This document shows positions 51,922 to 62,245 of a stretch of 64,000 nt of DNA, in pieces. The notes below the pieces were generated by a model that searched no databases, was not told the DNA's origin, and saw nothing but the letters and a program-made list of their open reading frames with translations. Where the stretch lies: assembly GCA_052180195.1 (NCBI GenBank), contig CP197469.1. One strand, given 5' to 3'. The position numbers and the translations under genes are program-made. Position 1 is the first letter of the stretch. Each line of letters opens with the position of its first letter. This DNA comes from Gottfriedia sp002574545 (lineage in GTDB: Bacteria > Bacillota > Bacilli > Bacillales > Bacillaceae_G).

Positions 51922-53340
51922 ATGAGCCGATTTAGTGATGAAGCAAAACAATTACTTCAATCCATTGGTGGTAAAGAAAACATCGCTACAGTAACTCATT
52001 GTGCAACACGAATGCGTTTTGTTCTGAAAGATGTAAAAAAAGCTGATGAAAAAATGATTCGAGAAATTAAAATCGTTAAAGGTACTTTTACGCAAGCTGG
52101 GCAATTTCAAGTCATTATCGGTAATGAAGTATCTATTTTTTATAATGAATTTGTAAAGTTAGCTGGGGTAGAGGAAACTTCCAAAGAAGAAGCTAAAATA
52201 GCAGCAAGGCAAAATATGACATGGATTCAAAGATTACTTGCTCACTTAGCGGAAATCTTTTCACCATTAATTCCTGCCATTATTGTAGGGGGGTTGATCT
52301 TAGGATTCCGTAACATTATAGGAGATATTAAACTACTAGATCATGGTACAAAAACGCTTGTCGAAACCTCTCAATTTTGGGCAGGTACACATTCTTTTTT
52401 ATGGCTGATCGGTGAAGCCATCTTTCATTTCTTGCCAGTCGGTATTACATGGTCAATTACAAAGAAAATGGGTACGACTCAAATTCTAGGGATTGTTTTA
52501 GGTATCACACTTGTTTCACCACAACTACTTAATGCATATGCAGTAGCAAGTGGGACTGTACCTCCAGTTTGGGACTTTGGTTTTGCTAAAATTAATATGA
52601 TTGGTTATCAAGCGCAAGTTATTCCAGCTATATTAGCCGGTTTCACTTTATCAATTTTAGAGATAAATATTCGAAAAATCGTACCAAGTGCAATTTCAAT
52701 GATTGTTGTCCCGTTCTTTGCATTAGTACCAACAGTTTTAATTGCACATGTAGTATTAGGCCCGATCGGTTGGAAAATCGGTTCAGTTATTTCACATTTA
52801 GTTTATTCAGGATTAACATCTTCATTTGGATGGCTATTTGCCTTAGTTTTTGGATTCTTTTATGCACCACTAGTTATAACTGGATTGCATCATATGACTA
52901 ATGCAATTGATCTGCAACTAATGAGTCAGCTAAACGGAACGAATCTGTGGCCGATGATCGCTTTATCAAATATCGCTCAAGGCTCAGCTGTTTTAGCAAT
53001 CATTTATCTAAATAGAAAGAATGAGGAAGAAAAACAAGTATCAATACCTGCTGCTATCTCATGTTTCTTAGGGGTAACAGAGCCGGCGATGTTTGGTATT
53101 AATTTAAAGTATGCTTATCCATTTGTAGCTGCAATGATTGGATCTGGTATAGCGGCTATTGTATCAGTTGGTACAGGTGTAATGGCGAATTCAATAGGTG
53201 TTGGAGGTCTTCCAGCCATTTTATCTATTCAACCTAAACATATTGGAATGTTTTCAATCGCTATGCTAGTTGCAGTCGTTGTCCCATTCATTTTAACGAT
53301 TATCTTTAACAAGAAAAAATTACTAGTGAAAAACTCATAA
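51922..53340 (+). CDS. treP: PTS trehalose-specific transporter, EIIBC component
   Basis: A 472-residue permease that imports trehalose as trehalose-6-phosphate. The EIIB domain has the phospho-Cys in VTHCATRMRFVLKD (Cys27). The EIIC domain carries GLHHMTNAIDLQLMSQ and FLGVTEPAMFGINLKY, characteristic of the trehalose/sucrose subgroup. No EIIA domain. ATG start follows GAGGAGGGG. It opens the treP-treA-treR operon under cre and TreR control, and the downstream phosphotrehalase supports the substrate. Confidence 0.92.
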   Translation: MSRFSDEAKQLLQSIGGKENIATVTHCATRMRFVLKDVKKADEKMIREIKIVKGTFTQAGQFQVIIGNEVSIFYNEFVKLAGVEETSKEEAKIAARQNMTWIQRLLAHLAEIFSPLIPAIIVGGLILGFRNIIGDIKLLDHGTKTLVETSQFWAGTHSFLWLIGEAIFHFLPVGITWSITKKMGTTQILGIVLGITLVSPQLLNAYAVASGTVPPVWDFGFAKINMIGYQAQVIPAILAGFTLSILEINIRKIVPSAISMIVVPFFALVPTVLIAHVVLGPIGWKIGSVISHLVYSGLTSSFGWLFALVFGFFYAPLVITGLHHMTNAIDLQLMSQLNGTNLWPMIALSNIAQGSAVLAIIYLNRKNEEEKQVSIPAAISCFLGVTEPAMFGINLKYAYPFVAAMIGSGIAAIVSVGTGVMANSIGVGGLPAILSIQPKHIGMFSIAMLVAVVVPFILTIIFNKKKLLVKNS

Positions 53341-53409
53341 TTATTTAAGGGGAAGGAAAGCTATTTTCCTTCCTTTCGAATTTATTTATAAATCAAGGAG
53401 ATTATCAAC

Positions 53410-55086
53410 ATGAAGGATTTTAAGAACAGTGTCATATACCAAATTTACCCTAAGTCTTTTTATGATTCGAATGGAGATGGTTTTGGAGACTTAAGAGGAG
53501 TTACAAAAAAGCTTGATTATTTAAAAGAATTAGGTGTTGACTACATTTGGCTTACTCCATTTTATGTATCTCCTCAAAATGATAATGGTTATGATGTAGC
53601 AGATTATCGAAATATTGACCCAGCATACGGAACAATGGAAGATTTTGATGAATTGATCAAAACTGCGAAACGTTATGATATAGAAATAATGCTAGATATG
53701 GTATTTAATCATACTTCATCAGAACATGAGTGGTTTAAGAAGGCTCTTAATGGAGATGAAAAATATAAAAACTACTATATTTTTAGGGAAGAAAAAAACG
53801 GCAAAGAACCAACGAATTGGATCTCCAAATTCGGTGGTTCAACTTGGGAAAAAGTTGAGAATTCAAATGAATATTATCTACATTTATTCGATAAAACCCA
53901 ACCAGATTTAAACTGGGAAAATAGTGAGGTACAAAACGAAATATTCGATATCGTTAACTTTTGGATTGATAAAGGAGTAAAAGGGTTTCGCTTAGATGTA
54001 ATTAATCTGATTTCAAAGCCAGAAGTTATGGTTGATGATGAAACGGGTGACGGCAGAAGATTCTATACAGACGGACCTCGAATTCATGAGTTTTTAAAGA
54101 AGCTAAATGATGAGACGTTTGGTAAGAGGGAAGAAATCATTACTGTTGGTGAAATGTCTTCAACTTCAATTGACCATTGTATTCGATACTCAAATCCGAC
54201 TGAGAATGAGTTATCGATGGTTTTTAGCTTCCACCATTTAAAAATTGACTATAAAGATGGGCAAAAATGGTCATTAATGGATTTTGATTTTATCTCACTT
54301 AAGACAATTCTAGATCAGTGGCAAAAAGGTATGCAATCGGGAAATGGATGGAACGCCTTATTTTGGTGTAATCATGACCAACCGCGTATTGTTTCACGAA
54401 TTGGAAACGATCAAAAATTTCATAAAGAATCAGCGAAAATGCTTGCTACTTCAATGCATTTATTAAGGGGAACTCCATATATTTACCAAGGAGAAGAAAT
54501 AGGTATGCCTAATCCTAAATTTGATGCAATTGAAGATTATCGAGATGTAGAAAGCTTAAATTATTATAAAATATTAAAAGATAACGGGGTTCCAGAAAGT
54601 GAAATATTAGCCATTTTAAAGAGTAAATCAAGGGATAATGCTCGTACTCCTATGCAATGGAATGATTCAATACATGCAGGCTTCACTACTGGGACACCTT
54701 GGATTTCAACAGGAAAAGATTACGAACAAATAAATGTCGAAAAGTCTCTAGCTGATGAAGATTCGGTGTTTCATCATTATAAAAAACTAATTAATTTAAG
54801 AAAAGAATTCGAGATTATTTCGTCAGGTACGTATCATTCTTTATTACTAAATCATGAACAAATCTTTGCATACACTCGTAAACTGGGGAATCAAATGTTG
54901 TTAGTTATTAATAACTTTTATGGCAAGGATACTATTTTTAAACTACCAGAAGATCTTGCTATTGGGGATTATAACAAGCAGATACTCATTTCAAATTATA
55001 CTGATTCTAGTCAGGATTTAACCGAATTCACGTTGCGTCCTTATGAGTCTATTTGTTACCTTCTTGAGAAAAATGTGAGAATATAA
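53410..55086 (+). CDS. treA: Alpha,alpha-phosphotrehalase
   Basis: A 558-residue GH13 enzyme that cleaves trehalose-6-phosphate to glucose and glucose-6-phosphate in the cytoplasm. The four conserved amylase regions are seen: MLDMVFNHTS, KGFRLDVINLIS (nucleophile Asp), ITVGEMSS (acid/base Glu) and FWCNHDQPRIVS (transition-state Asp). Length and operon position between treP and treR favour phosphotrehalase over oligo-1,6-glucosidase. The start follows AAGGAG. Confidence 0.92.
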   Translation: MKDFKNSVIYQIYPKSFYDSNGDGFGDLRGVTKKLDYLKELGVDYIWLTPFYVSPQNDNGYDVADYRNIDPAYGTMEDFDELIKTAKRYDIEIMLDMVFNHTSSEHEWFKKALNGDEKYKNYYIFREEKNGKEPTNWISKFGGSTWEKVENSNEYYLHLFDKTQPDLNWENSEVQNEIFDIVNFWIDKGVKGFRLDVINLISKPEVMVDDETGDGRRFYTDGPRIHEFLKKLNDETFGKREEIITVGEMSSTSIDHCIRYSNPTENELSMVFSFHHLKIDYKDGQKWSLMDFDFISLKTILDQWQKGMQSGNGWNALFWCNHDQPRIVSRIGNDQKFHKESAKMLATSMHLLRGTPYIYQGEEIGMPNPKFDAIEDYRDVESLNYYKILKDNGVPESEILAILKSKSRDNARTPMQWNDSIHAGFTTGTPWISTGKDYEQINVEKSLADEDSVFHHYKKLINLRKEFEIISSGTYHSLLLNHEQIFAYTRKLGNQMLLVINNFYGKDTIFKLPEDLAIGDYNKQILISNYTDSSQDLTEFTLRPYESICYLLEKNVRI

Positions 55087-55109
55087 TAAAATTTTTCTAG
55101 GTGATGAAA

Positions 55110-55835
55110 ATGAACGCAAAGTATATTTCAATCTATCATAAGTTAATTGAACAGATTGAAAAAGGTGCTTTTTCTGTTGGTAGTAAAATACCTTCTGAGA
55201 AAACATTAATGGAGCAATTCGATGTCTCTAGAGATACAATTAGAAAATCATTACAAATGCTTGAGCAAAACGGTTATATAAATAAAGTCAAAGGTAAAGG
55301 TTCGTTTATTTTAGATACTGCAAAGTTAAATTTCCCAGTAACAGGTTTAATTAGCTTTAAAGAATTATCAAATCAAATCGGTAGAGAAGCAGAAACGATT
55401 GTAGAAATTCTTGAAAAGAAATGGCCAAGTAAATTTATAAGAGAGCAACTAGAAATAGATGACCAAATAGCGGTTTGGAAAGTAGTAAGAGCTAGGAAAA
55501 TCGACGGGAAAAAAATAATTTTAGATAAAGAGTACTACAATAGTGTATTTGTCGAAAAACTTTCTAAGTCAATCTGCGAAGGATCAATTTTTGATTATAT
55601 AGAAAATACGCTGCATTTAAATATTGGCTTTGCAAAAAAAGAAATTGTAGTACAAGCTTGTACAGAAGATGACCAAAAATATTTGGATTTAGATGGCTAT
55701 GATATGGTAGTAGTTGTCAATACGTTCGTCTATTTAGACGATGGTTCTCTATTACAATACGGTCAATCTAGGCACCGTCCTGACAAGTTCAAATTTGTTG
55801 ATTTTGCTAGAAGAATCCAACAGGTTAATGAATGA
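55110..55835 (+). CDS. treR: Trehalose operon repressor, GntR family
   Basis: A 241-residue GntR/HutC-type repressor. The N-terminal winged helix is KIPSEKTLMEQFDVSRDTIR then NGYINKVKGKGSF; the rest is a UTRA ligand domain, which in TreR binds trehalose-6-phosphate. The ATG at 55110 follows TAGGTGA; in-frame GTG (55101) and ATG (55104) overlap that site. It most likely binds the twin palindromes at 51832-51872, giving autoregulation as last gene of the operon. Confidence 0.9.
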   Translation: MNAKYISIYHKLIEQIEKGAFSVGSKIPSEKTLMEQFDVSRDTIRKSLQMLEQNGYINKVKGKGSFILDTAKLNFPVTGLISFKELSNQIGREAETIVEILEKKWPSKFIREQLEIDDQIAVWKVVRARKIDGKKIILDKEYYNSVFVEKLSKSICEGSIFDYIENTLHLNIGFAKKEIVVQACTEDDQKYLDLDGYDMVVVVNTFVYLDDGSLLQYGQSRHRPDKFKFVDFARRIQQVNE

Positions 55836-55861
55836 TATAAAAACTCTAATTAGTTTGATTG

Positions 55862-55924
55862 CGCCCCTTAAAGTAAACGTTAAAAAGCCCTAGTCGGATA
55901 ACATTGAAATTAAGGGGTGTTTTT
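55862..55924 (+). terminator. Possible terminator of the tre operon
   Basis: GCCCCTTAA (55863) pairs with TTAAGGGG (55911) across a wide loop and is followed by TGTTTTTAT. The long loop makes it a weak call. Confidence 0.4.
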
Positions 55925-56033
55925 ATGATCAAAATAATGTTGTAAAAAGAAGTTATTTCCAAAGAAATTAATTCTTTTACATTTCTAATTTTGGAGATAA
56001 AGCAATATTAAATTACTTCTTTAACATTAAATA

Positions 56034-56897
56034 TTATATAAATTTTCTTTTAATTCTATCTATAAAACTCTGCTTAACAATAGGATTTCCAATGAAAAAT
56101 CGGTTTTTGTTTCGGTTCATTTGCAAATTTTCTTTAATAAAATAAAGTTTTTCTGAAACCAACTTTAATTCAGTTAATGATTTTTCAATTGAAGAAAATG
56201 GGAGCATCTCGGTCTGATTGTATGAATAAATATAGTTTTCACTCTCAAAAAGATCATGACTTTGAGTTTCTAATTCTGTATAGGCATGTACACTGTCATT
56301 AGTAAAAAAAATCGATTCACCAATTTTTCTTGCTGGATTGCCCGCATATGAAGAATTAGATTCAATTTTTTTCCCACTAACTAACGACATACCTCCGATA
56401 ATACTACCTGATCCGATTTGTGTTCCTTTTAAAATAAAAGCATGTTGACCAATCCAAACATGATCGCCAATATAAATGCTTTTGCTTGGATTAACTCTTT
56501 TTTTCGTATAAGAATCGTAAATTAGATGAGGGTCCGCAGTTCTAAACCAACAGTCGAATGAAAATAAACAACCTTCCCCCACAATGATATTTTTTTGCTC
56601 TGAAATAATGATATTTAGTTTGCTGTTAAAATAATTATCACGTCCAAAAAATAACACAGAATTATTGTAAACAGTTGCATTGAGTAAATAATCAAAACTA
56701 CTTTTACAAAGAAAAATAATCGAATCATATCCATTAAACTGAATAGCGCTATTTACTAAATGAACATCGTCATGATCACAATAAAGAACATTTCCTGTTC
56801 CCTTAAATACTATTTTTGAATTTGTTAGTTTAGGGTTGCCTATTATGTAATTCTCTTTTAAATCCTCTATTTGTTTTGTTTCATTTATGACTTCCAT
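56034..56897 (-). CDS. Hexapeptide-repeat (left-handed beta-helix) acyltransferase
   Basis: A 287-residue protein with a central hexapeptide-repeat helix (about residues 55-185) and a WbbJ/CapG-like core: IYIGDHVWIGQHAFILKGTQ then IGSGSIIGGMSLV and SYAGNPARKIGE, with the catalytic His in GDHVW or following. Such enzymes acetylate sugars of surface polysaccharides. The C-terminal ~90 residues have no recognised domain. The start at 56897 follows AAAGGAAAA; a GTG at 56912 precedes that site and is rejected. It has no glycan genes beside it. Confidence 0.8.
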   Translation of the reverse strand: MEVINETKQIEDLKENYIIGNPKLTNSKIVFKGTGNVLYCDHDDVHLVNSAIQFNGYDSIIFLCKSSFDYLLNATVYNNSVLFFGRDNYFNSKLNIIISEQKNIIVGEGCLFSFDCWFRTADPHLIYDSYTKKRVNPSKSIYIGDHVWIGQHAFILKGTQIGSGSIIGGMSLVSGKKIESNSSYAGNPARKIGESIFFTNDSVHAYTELETQSHDLFESENYIYSYNQTEMLPFSSIEKSLTELKLVSEKLYFIKENLQMNRNKNRFFIGNPIVKQSFIDRIKRKFI

Positions 56898-57150
56898 ATT
56901 TTTTCCTTTCACTTAGATCATGAATGTGTTCTGACTTAATATTTTGGCTTTTACTTTAGTATTGCCACTTTTGCAATTACATTAAAGTTATTTTGAAGAT
57001 TATGTGAATTGTATAGCATGTTATAATGAAAGACTTAACAGCTCGTTAAGCGTTAAAAGGCTTTTAGCGGTTATTAGTAAGAAATATTTTAAATTAAAAA
57101 ATTTACACTTTTGTCTAGAAATATGGAAATAATGAGTAAAAAGTGAATGA

Positions 57151-58356
57151 ATGGATGGGCTTATGAAAGAAATGAATCTAAAGATTAAACAAAAATTTGT
57201 ACGAGATTATAAAAATGGGTATCCACTAATTTCAAAAGAATCGATCTTGAATAGTAAAGATTTAATTAGTGAAGGTACGAAACTGAATTTAGTTGATGAG
57301 CGTAATGGCTTTATTGGAAAGGGCTATTATGGAAAGCAAAATAAGGGTTTAGGTTGGATTCTTAGCTTGAAGGAGAATGAAGAGATTAGTCCTAAGTTCT
57401 TTGAAGACAAAATTAAACAAGCAATCGAAGACCGCCAACAGTTTTATAATAGCTCTGATACGACAGCATTTAGAGTCTTTAATGGGGAAGGCGATGGAAT
57501 TGGTGGATTAACGATTGATTTTTTTGACGGATTTTATTTAATTAGTTGGTATAGCGAAGGAATCTATCAATTCAAAGATTGGGTTATTCAAGCGATAAAG
57601 AATATTGTCGAATTCAAAGGGATTTATCAGAAAAAGCGTTTCGATACAAAGGGTCAATATATTGAAGAAGATGATTTTGTGATGGGGGAAAGGGGTCAAT
57701 TTCCTATTATCGTAAAGGAAAATGGAGTTAATTTTGCTATTTATTTAAATGATGGCGCAATGGTAGGCGTATTTTTGGATCAACGTGAAGTTAGAAAATT
57801 AATACGAGATAAATATGCTTACGGGAAAACAGTCTTAAATACTTTCTCATATACAGGTGCATTCTCTGTCTTTGCAGCAATTGGAGGGGCAAGTAGGACT
57901 ACTAGCGTTGACTTAGCTAATCGGAGCTTAGATAAAACAAAAGAACAATTTAAAATTAATGGAATCGATCCTGCTTCTCAGAGCATAGTCGTAGAGGATG
58001 TATTTCATTACTTTAAATATGCAGTTAAAAAGAACCTTTCTTTCGATATGGTTATTTTGGATCCACCAAGCTTTGCAAGATCAAAGAAACATACCTTTCG
58101 TGCTGAAAAGGACTATAAGAATCTGTTGAAAGAAGCGATTACGATTACAGAAAAAGATGGCGTAATTGTTGCTTCAACAAATTGTAGTACTTTTGGAATG
58201 AATAAATTTAAAGGGTTTATTGACACAGCGTTTAAAGAATTAGGAGGACAATATAAATTAATGGAAGAATTCAGTCTACCTAATGATTTTAAAACAACTA
58301 AACAGTTTAAAGAAGGTAACTATTTAAAGGTCGTATTTATTCGTAAAATTAAGTAA
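57151..58356 (+). CDS. RlmI-family 23S rRNA methyltransferase
   Basis: A 401-residue class I SAM-dependent methyltransferase resembling YwbD/RlmI, which methylates a cytosine (C5) of 23S rRNA. The N-terminal PUA-like region has IGKGYYGKQNKGLGWIL. The SAM site is NTFSYTGAFSVFAAIGG with Asp in TSVDLANRSL, and the catalytic motif is DMVILDPPSFARS with the Cys in VASTNCST. The start is uncertain: 57151, 57163 and 57172 are in frame and none has a strong ribosome site. A terminator shared with pepT follows. Confidence 0.88.
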   Translation: MDGLMKEMNLKIKQKFVRDYKNGYPLISKESILNSKDLISEGTKLNLVDERNGFIGKGYYGKQNKGLGWILSLKENEEISPKFFEDKIKQAIEDRQQFYNSSDTTAFRVFNGEGDGIGGLTIDFFDGFYLISWYSEGIYQFKDWVIQAIKNIVEFKGIYQKKRFDTKGQYIEEDDFVMGERGQFPIIVKENGVNFAIYLNDGAMVGVFLDQREVRKLIRDKYAYGKTVLNTFSYTGAFSVFAAIGGASRTTSVDLANRSLDKTKEQFKINGIDPASQSIVVEDVFHYFKYAVKKNLSFDMVILDPPSFARSKKHTFRAEKDYKNLLKEAITITEKDGVIVASTNCSTFGMNKFKGFIDTAFKELGGQYKLMEEFSLPNDFKTTKQFKEGNYLKVVFIRKIK

Positions 58357-58393
58357 AAAAATAGGACTGACATTACTGTCAGTCCTATTTTTT
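58355..58393. terminator. Bidirectional terminator between methyltransferase and pepT
   Basis: AAAAAATAGGACTGACA and TGTCAGTCCTATTTTTT are perfect arms around TTAC, with T-runs on both strands. The pepT stop codon lies inside the right arm end. Confidence 0.9.
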
Positions 58394-59633
58394 ACTTAGA
58401 AGTTGCCTTTTGTTCATATAATTTGATCACTTCAATCATAACATTTGTTGCTTTAATCATATTGTCGATAGAAATGTATTCAAATTTACCATGGTAGTTT
58501 TCTCCACCTGTAAAAATATTTGGAGTAGGCAGTCCCATATATGAAAGCTGTGAACCATCTGTACCACCACGAATTGGTTCTACAATTGGTGTGATTTCTA
58601 GGTTTGTCATTGCCTCGTGAGCAATGTCAACAACCTCTTTAACAGGTAAGATTTTCTCACCCATATTATAATACTGATCTTTTAACTCTAACGTTATACT
58701 GTTTTCACCATGTGTTTCTTTTAATTGATTTACAATATTCGACAAGGTCTCTTTTCGATTTGCAAATTTAGTTTTATCATGATCTCTTATAATGTAGTGC
58801 ATTTTTGTTAGCTCTACATCACCTTCAATTGATACTAAATGATAAAAGCCTTCGTAGCCTTCAGTTGATTCTGGAGCCTCTTCAACAGGTAATAAATTAT
58901 TTATTTCCATGGCAATTTTCATAGAATTTATCATTTTACCTTTAGCTGTACCAGGGTGCACATTTTTACCTTTTACTGTAATCATTGCACCTGCAGCATT
59001 AAAGCTCTCGTATTGAAGCTCTCCTAGTGGACCACCGTCCATTGTGTAAGCATATTTAGCATCAAAGGCTTTTACATCAAATTTATGTGGGCCTCTACCA
59101 ATCTCTTCATCTGGTGTGAATGCGATTCTTATTTTACCGTGTTTGATTTCTGGATGTTGAACTAAATACTCCATGGCAGTCATAATTTCAGCGATTCCAG
59201 CCTTATTATCTGCACCAAGTAATGTTGTCCCATCAGTAGTCATTAATGTGTGACCAATATATTTACTTAACTCTGGTGAATGACTTGGAGATAATACAAC
59301 ATTTAAACGCTCATTTAACACGATGTCACCTCCATCATAGTTTTCAACCAGTTGAGGGTTAACATTTTTTCCTGTAAAGTCTGTCGCCGTGTCTAAATGT
59401 GCTAAAAATCCAATTGTCGGAATTTCTTTGTCGGAATTTGCCGGAAGTGTAGCCATTACATAACCATTGTCATCCATTGTTACGTCAACTAATCCGATTT
59501 TGTTTAGTTCCTCCACTAACATGCGACCTAAAGTTAATTGGCCAGGTGTAGAAGGGCATGTTGCACTACTTGCGTTTGATTGTGTATCAACTTTTGCATA
59601 ACTAATTAAACGATTAATTAACTCATTTTTCAT
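58392..59633 (-). CDS. pepT: Peptidase T (tripeptidase)
   Basis: A 413-residue M20B zinc aminopeptidase that removes the N-terminal residue of tripeptides. Metal-site motifs are GFLAHLDTATDFTG, LGADNKAGIAEIM and FTPDEEIGRGPHKFD, with the C-terminal HGKFEYISID. Length and motifs match PepT. ATG at 59633 with AAAGGAG upstream. Confidence 0.96.
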   Translation of the reverse strand: MKNELINRLISYAKVDTQSNASSATCPSTPGQLTLGRMLVEELNKIGLVDVTMDDNGYVMATLPANSDKEIPTIGFLAHLDTATDFTGKNVNPQLVENYDGGDIVLNERLNVVLSPSHSPELSKYIGHTLMTTDGTTLLGADNKAGIAEIMTAMEYLVQHPEIKHGKIRIAFTPDEEIGRGPHKFDVKAFDAKYAYTMDGGPLGELQYESFNAAGAMITVKGKNVHPGTAKGKMINSMKIAMEINNLLPVEEAPESTEGYEGFYHLVSIEGDVELTKMHYIIRDHDKTKFANRKETLSNIVNQLKETHGENSITLELKDQYYNMGEKILPVKEVVDIAHEAMTNLEITPIVEPIRGGTDGSQLSYMGLPTPNIFTGGENYHGKFEYISIDNMIKATNVMIEVIKLYEQKATSK

Positions 59634-59751
59634 ATGAAAATCTCCTTTTTTTACATTTCATAATTTTTATGTAATGCGCTTTCATTCTTTGTTATAAGTG
59701 AAAAGAGGCTACATATATATTGTAGTTCTTTCTTTATTTGAAAGTAAAATA

Positions 59752-60387
59752 TTACGCAACTCTCTTTCTATTTAAAATGCTTTTTGCGATGAAAAACTGA
59801 GCAGAGTAGTAAGTGATCATGATCAATTCATGACTATGTTTAACAGTTTCTACAAATAGATCCCATGATAAGATAGAATCTGAAATAATAAATAATAAGC
59901 TTCCTAAAATAGCCCATTTGTTTCCAGTCATTATGGCTGTAAATACCATCAAAGAAATGGCTACTGAATAGGCGATTACCGGTATAACTAGATTTTCCTG
60001 TCCACTTTCGTTTAAAGATTTTACTAAATTAGAGCATAGAAAAATCGCATAAACTGCAATTGGAATGATCGCTAGTAGGCGATAAATTGAAAAGTTCCAT
60101 CTTGATATAAAACCGGCAGCATAAAACAAATGACCAATTAGAAAAGCACTTAAACCGACTACAAACCATATCAATGTTCCGTCACCAACCATACAAAACA
60201 TAAGACCAAAAAGGATAAGAACACGATATTTAGTTGACTGATAAGGTGTTTGTAAAAAGGCATAACTGATCAACAACACCATTGGAATAATCTTAAATAG
60301 TATTTTTATGCTTACAGGCTCTGAGGGAATAAAAAAGATATAGAGAATACCAAAAAACAAAATAAGGATAGGTAAATATCTCTTCAA
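59752..60387 (-). CDS. YhhN-family lysoplasmalogenase-like membrane protein
   Basis: A 211-residue integral membrane protein with seven or eight hydrophobic segments. The conserved acidic spots MVGDGTLIW and FIISDSILSWDLF fit the YhhN/TMEM86 family, which hydrolyses the vinyl ether of lysoplasmalogens. Whether this bacterium has such lipids is not known. The start at 60387 has AAAGGGG upstream. Confidence 0.8.
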   Translation of the reverse strand: MKRYLPILILFFGILYIFFIPSEPVSIKILFKIIPMVLLISYAFLQTPYQSTKYRVLILFGLMFCMVGDGTLIWFVVGLSAFLIGHLFYAAGFISRWNFSIYRLLAIIPIAVYAIFLCSNLVKSLNESGQENLVIPVIAYSVAISLMVFTAIMTGNKWAILGSLLFIISDSILSWDLFVETVKHSHELIMITYYSAQFFIAKSILNRKRVA

Positions 60388-60485
60388 AATAAAATTACCC
60401 CTTTCTAACGATTTCCTTTTTACTAAATATTATCAGTGAAATATGAAAAGAATGCTATTACAAATAAAGATAGTAGTCTATTAAA

Positions 60486-60510
60486 CTAAAAAAAAGCAAA
60501 CCATAAAAGG
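60486..60510 (-). terminator. Terminator of the L,D-transpeptidase gene
   Basis: AGCAAACC and GGTTTGCT form a stem that on the minus strand is followed by a run of eight T. Confidence 0.8.
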
Positions 60511-60514
60511 TTTG

Positions 60515-62101
60515 CTATTGGGCGATGGACATACCATATGAGTGGGCAATTTGCCCATTTGAATTAGAAGACTTTGCAATAATAACTGTCGCTCCAACAT
60601 TTATTTGATCGAATAACCATTGGATTTCACTGTTATGCATTCGGATACAACCTGAACTAACCGATTTTCCGATTGAGCTTTCGTTCGCATTTCCGTGTAT
60701 TCCATATGAGCTTCCAGGCGAGCTACCGGCACTTAAACCCATCCATCTTTTACCGAGTGGATTATTTGGAGCACCACCAGGAATATTTCCTTTATACCAA
60801 GGTCTATTTTTAATCTTATTTAAGACTTTATACTTACCAGTAGGTGTAGGAGTAGAAGCTTTTCCTGTTGCTACATTAAATGTTTTTACTAGTTTTCCTT
60901 TATTGTAATAAGAAAGTTTATTTGTTTTTGTATTAACAATAATTAATTGCCCATTTGAAAGGGGCTTGGAGCTCTTTGCCTCGGTAAATGAAAACTTACT
61001 TTGATTTCCGGCGGCGTCAATTGATTGTACTTTTATAGGCGTAAATGCTTTTAACTTTGTAACCTTAAAAGAATAGCTACCATTCTTTAATGCAGACGTT
61101 TTAGCAGTATATTTCCCGTTTAGATACAGTTTGACGGAAGCGTTTGGTTCTGTTTTTCCACTAATAATCGTAGCATTTTCTTTAACTGTTTGGATTGTAG
61201 GAGCAGAAGGTGCAGTACGATCTAATACACGAATGGAAACAGGTTTACTTTGATTCTTACTTTTATCAACTGCAACAACTTGAAGAACTGTGTTTGCCTT
61301 TTGCTTCGCCATTTTAATCGTAAACTTTCCTGCCGTGTTAACTTTCCCTTTTGCTAATACTTTCTTGTTTAAGTAAATAAGAACATCAGCGTTTGGCTCT
61401 GATTTACCTGATATACTTTGAGATTGATCTGAAATTGAAGGTATTGAAGTGATAGTAGGTGCGATTACATCTGAAACATATGATGTAGCGATTTTACTTT
61501 TTAATCCAATTGAAACACCAACTGCATTTATTTTAGTAAATTCTTTTAGAGGTTTAGTATTGAATTGAAAATTTCCTTTTGTATCCGTTTGTACAGTACT
61601 TACCAGCTTATTGTTGATAAGAATTTGGACACTGCTTTTTTCCAAAAATGATCCTGTCACGGAAGTCGATTTATTCGTAATTTGATTGATTTTCGGAGTA
61701 GGTAAATCTTTTATTATAAAATTAATATTTTGGTCTGAAACAGCTATCGTTTGATCATCCAGTGAAATTGAACTTAATTGATAAGTACCTTTTGTAAAAG
61801 AAGCTGCAACCCCAATTTTTCCAGAATAGTAAAGTTCTGATGACGAAGAATTTTTCAGTAAAACTTCCGTCAAATTAGTCCCGTTTTTAAATGTGAGAGT
61901 TACATTGTTGAAATGTTCTTTAGTCGTTAATCCAACTTCAATCGATTGTCCAAAAGTGGCTTCAGTAGTGTTTAAATTTAGATTATCTATATAGTTCGAT
62001 AACTCTCCATCACTAAAACCTTGAGAAAAAGAAGTTGCGTTAGCAGTGGGTAAAAGGAACAAAAATACCCCCAAAAGCACAGATACAATCTTATTTATCA
62101 T
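60515..62101 (-). CDS. Secreted L,D-transpeptidase with Ig-like repeats
   Basis: A 528-residue exported protein that probably crosslinks or modifies peptidoglycan. A signal peptide ends near residue 23 (LPTANATSFS). About 100 residues of unclear fold are followed by three Ig-like repeats of ~80 residues that share P.I.......S.SG.....A.V.IYLN patterns (starts near 128, 213 and 295). The YkuD catalytic domain is C-terminal, with SYGIHGNANESSIG and VSSGCIRMHNSE providing the catalytic His and Cys. GGAGAGAGAC precedes the ATG. Confidence 0.9.
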   Translation of the reverse strand: MINKIVSVLLGVFLFLLPTANATSFSQGFSDGELSNYIDNLNLNTTEATFGQSIEVGLTTKEHFNNVTLTFKNGTNLTEVLLKNSSSSELYYSGKIGVAASFTKGTYQLSSISLDDQTIAVSDQNINFIIKDLPTPKINQITNKSTSVTGSFLEKSSVQILINNKLVSTVQTDTKGNFQFNTKPLKEFTKINAVGVSIGLKSKIATSYVSDVIAPTITSIPSISDQSQSISGKSEPNADVLIYLNKKVLAKGKVNTAGKFTIKMAKQKANTVLQVVAVDKSKNQSKPVSIRVLDRTAPSAPTIQTVKENATIISGKTEPNASVKLYLNGKYTAKTSALKNGSYSFKVTKLKAFTPIKVQSIDAAGNQSKFSFTEAKSSKPLSNGQLIIVNTKTNKLSYYNKGKLVKTFNVATGKASTPTPTGKYKVLNKIKNRPWYKGNIPGGAPNNPLGKRWMGLSAGSSPGSSYGIHGNANESSIGKSVSSGCIRMHNSEIQWLFDQINVGATVIIAKSSNSNGQIAHSYGMSIAQ

Positions 62102-62245
62102 TGTCTCTCTCCTTATATATGGAATTAATTACTAAATTTGCCATATAGAGAGTAAATCCCTTTGTTTTCTTAGTAAAATAAAACGTCAATTTTCAGCAAA
62201 AAAAGAAAAAATAGAGAGAAAAATGTTATCCCAGGTACTTTTTAG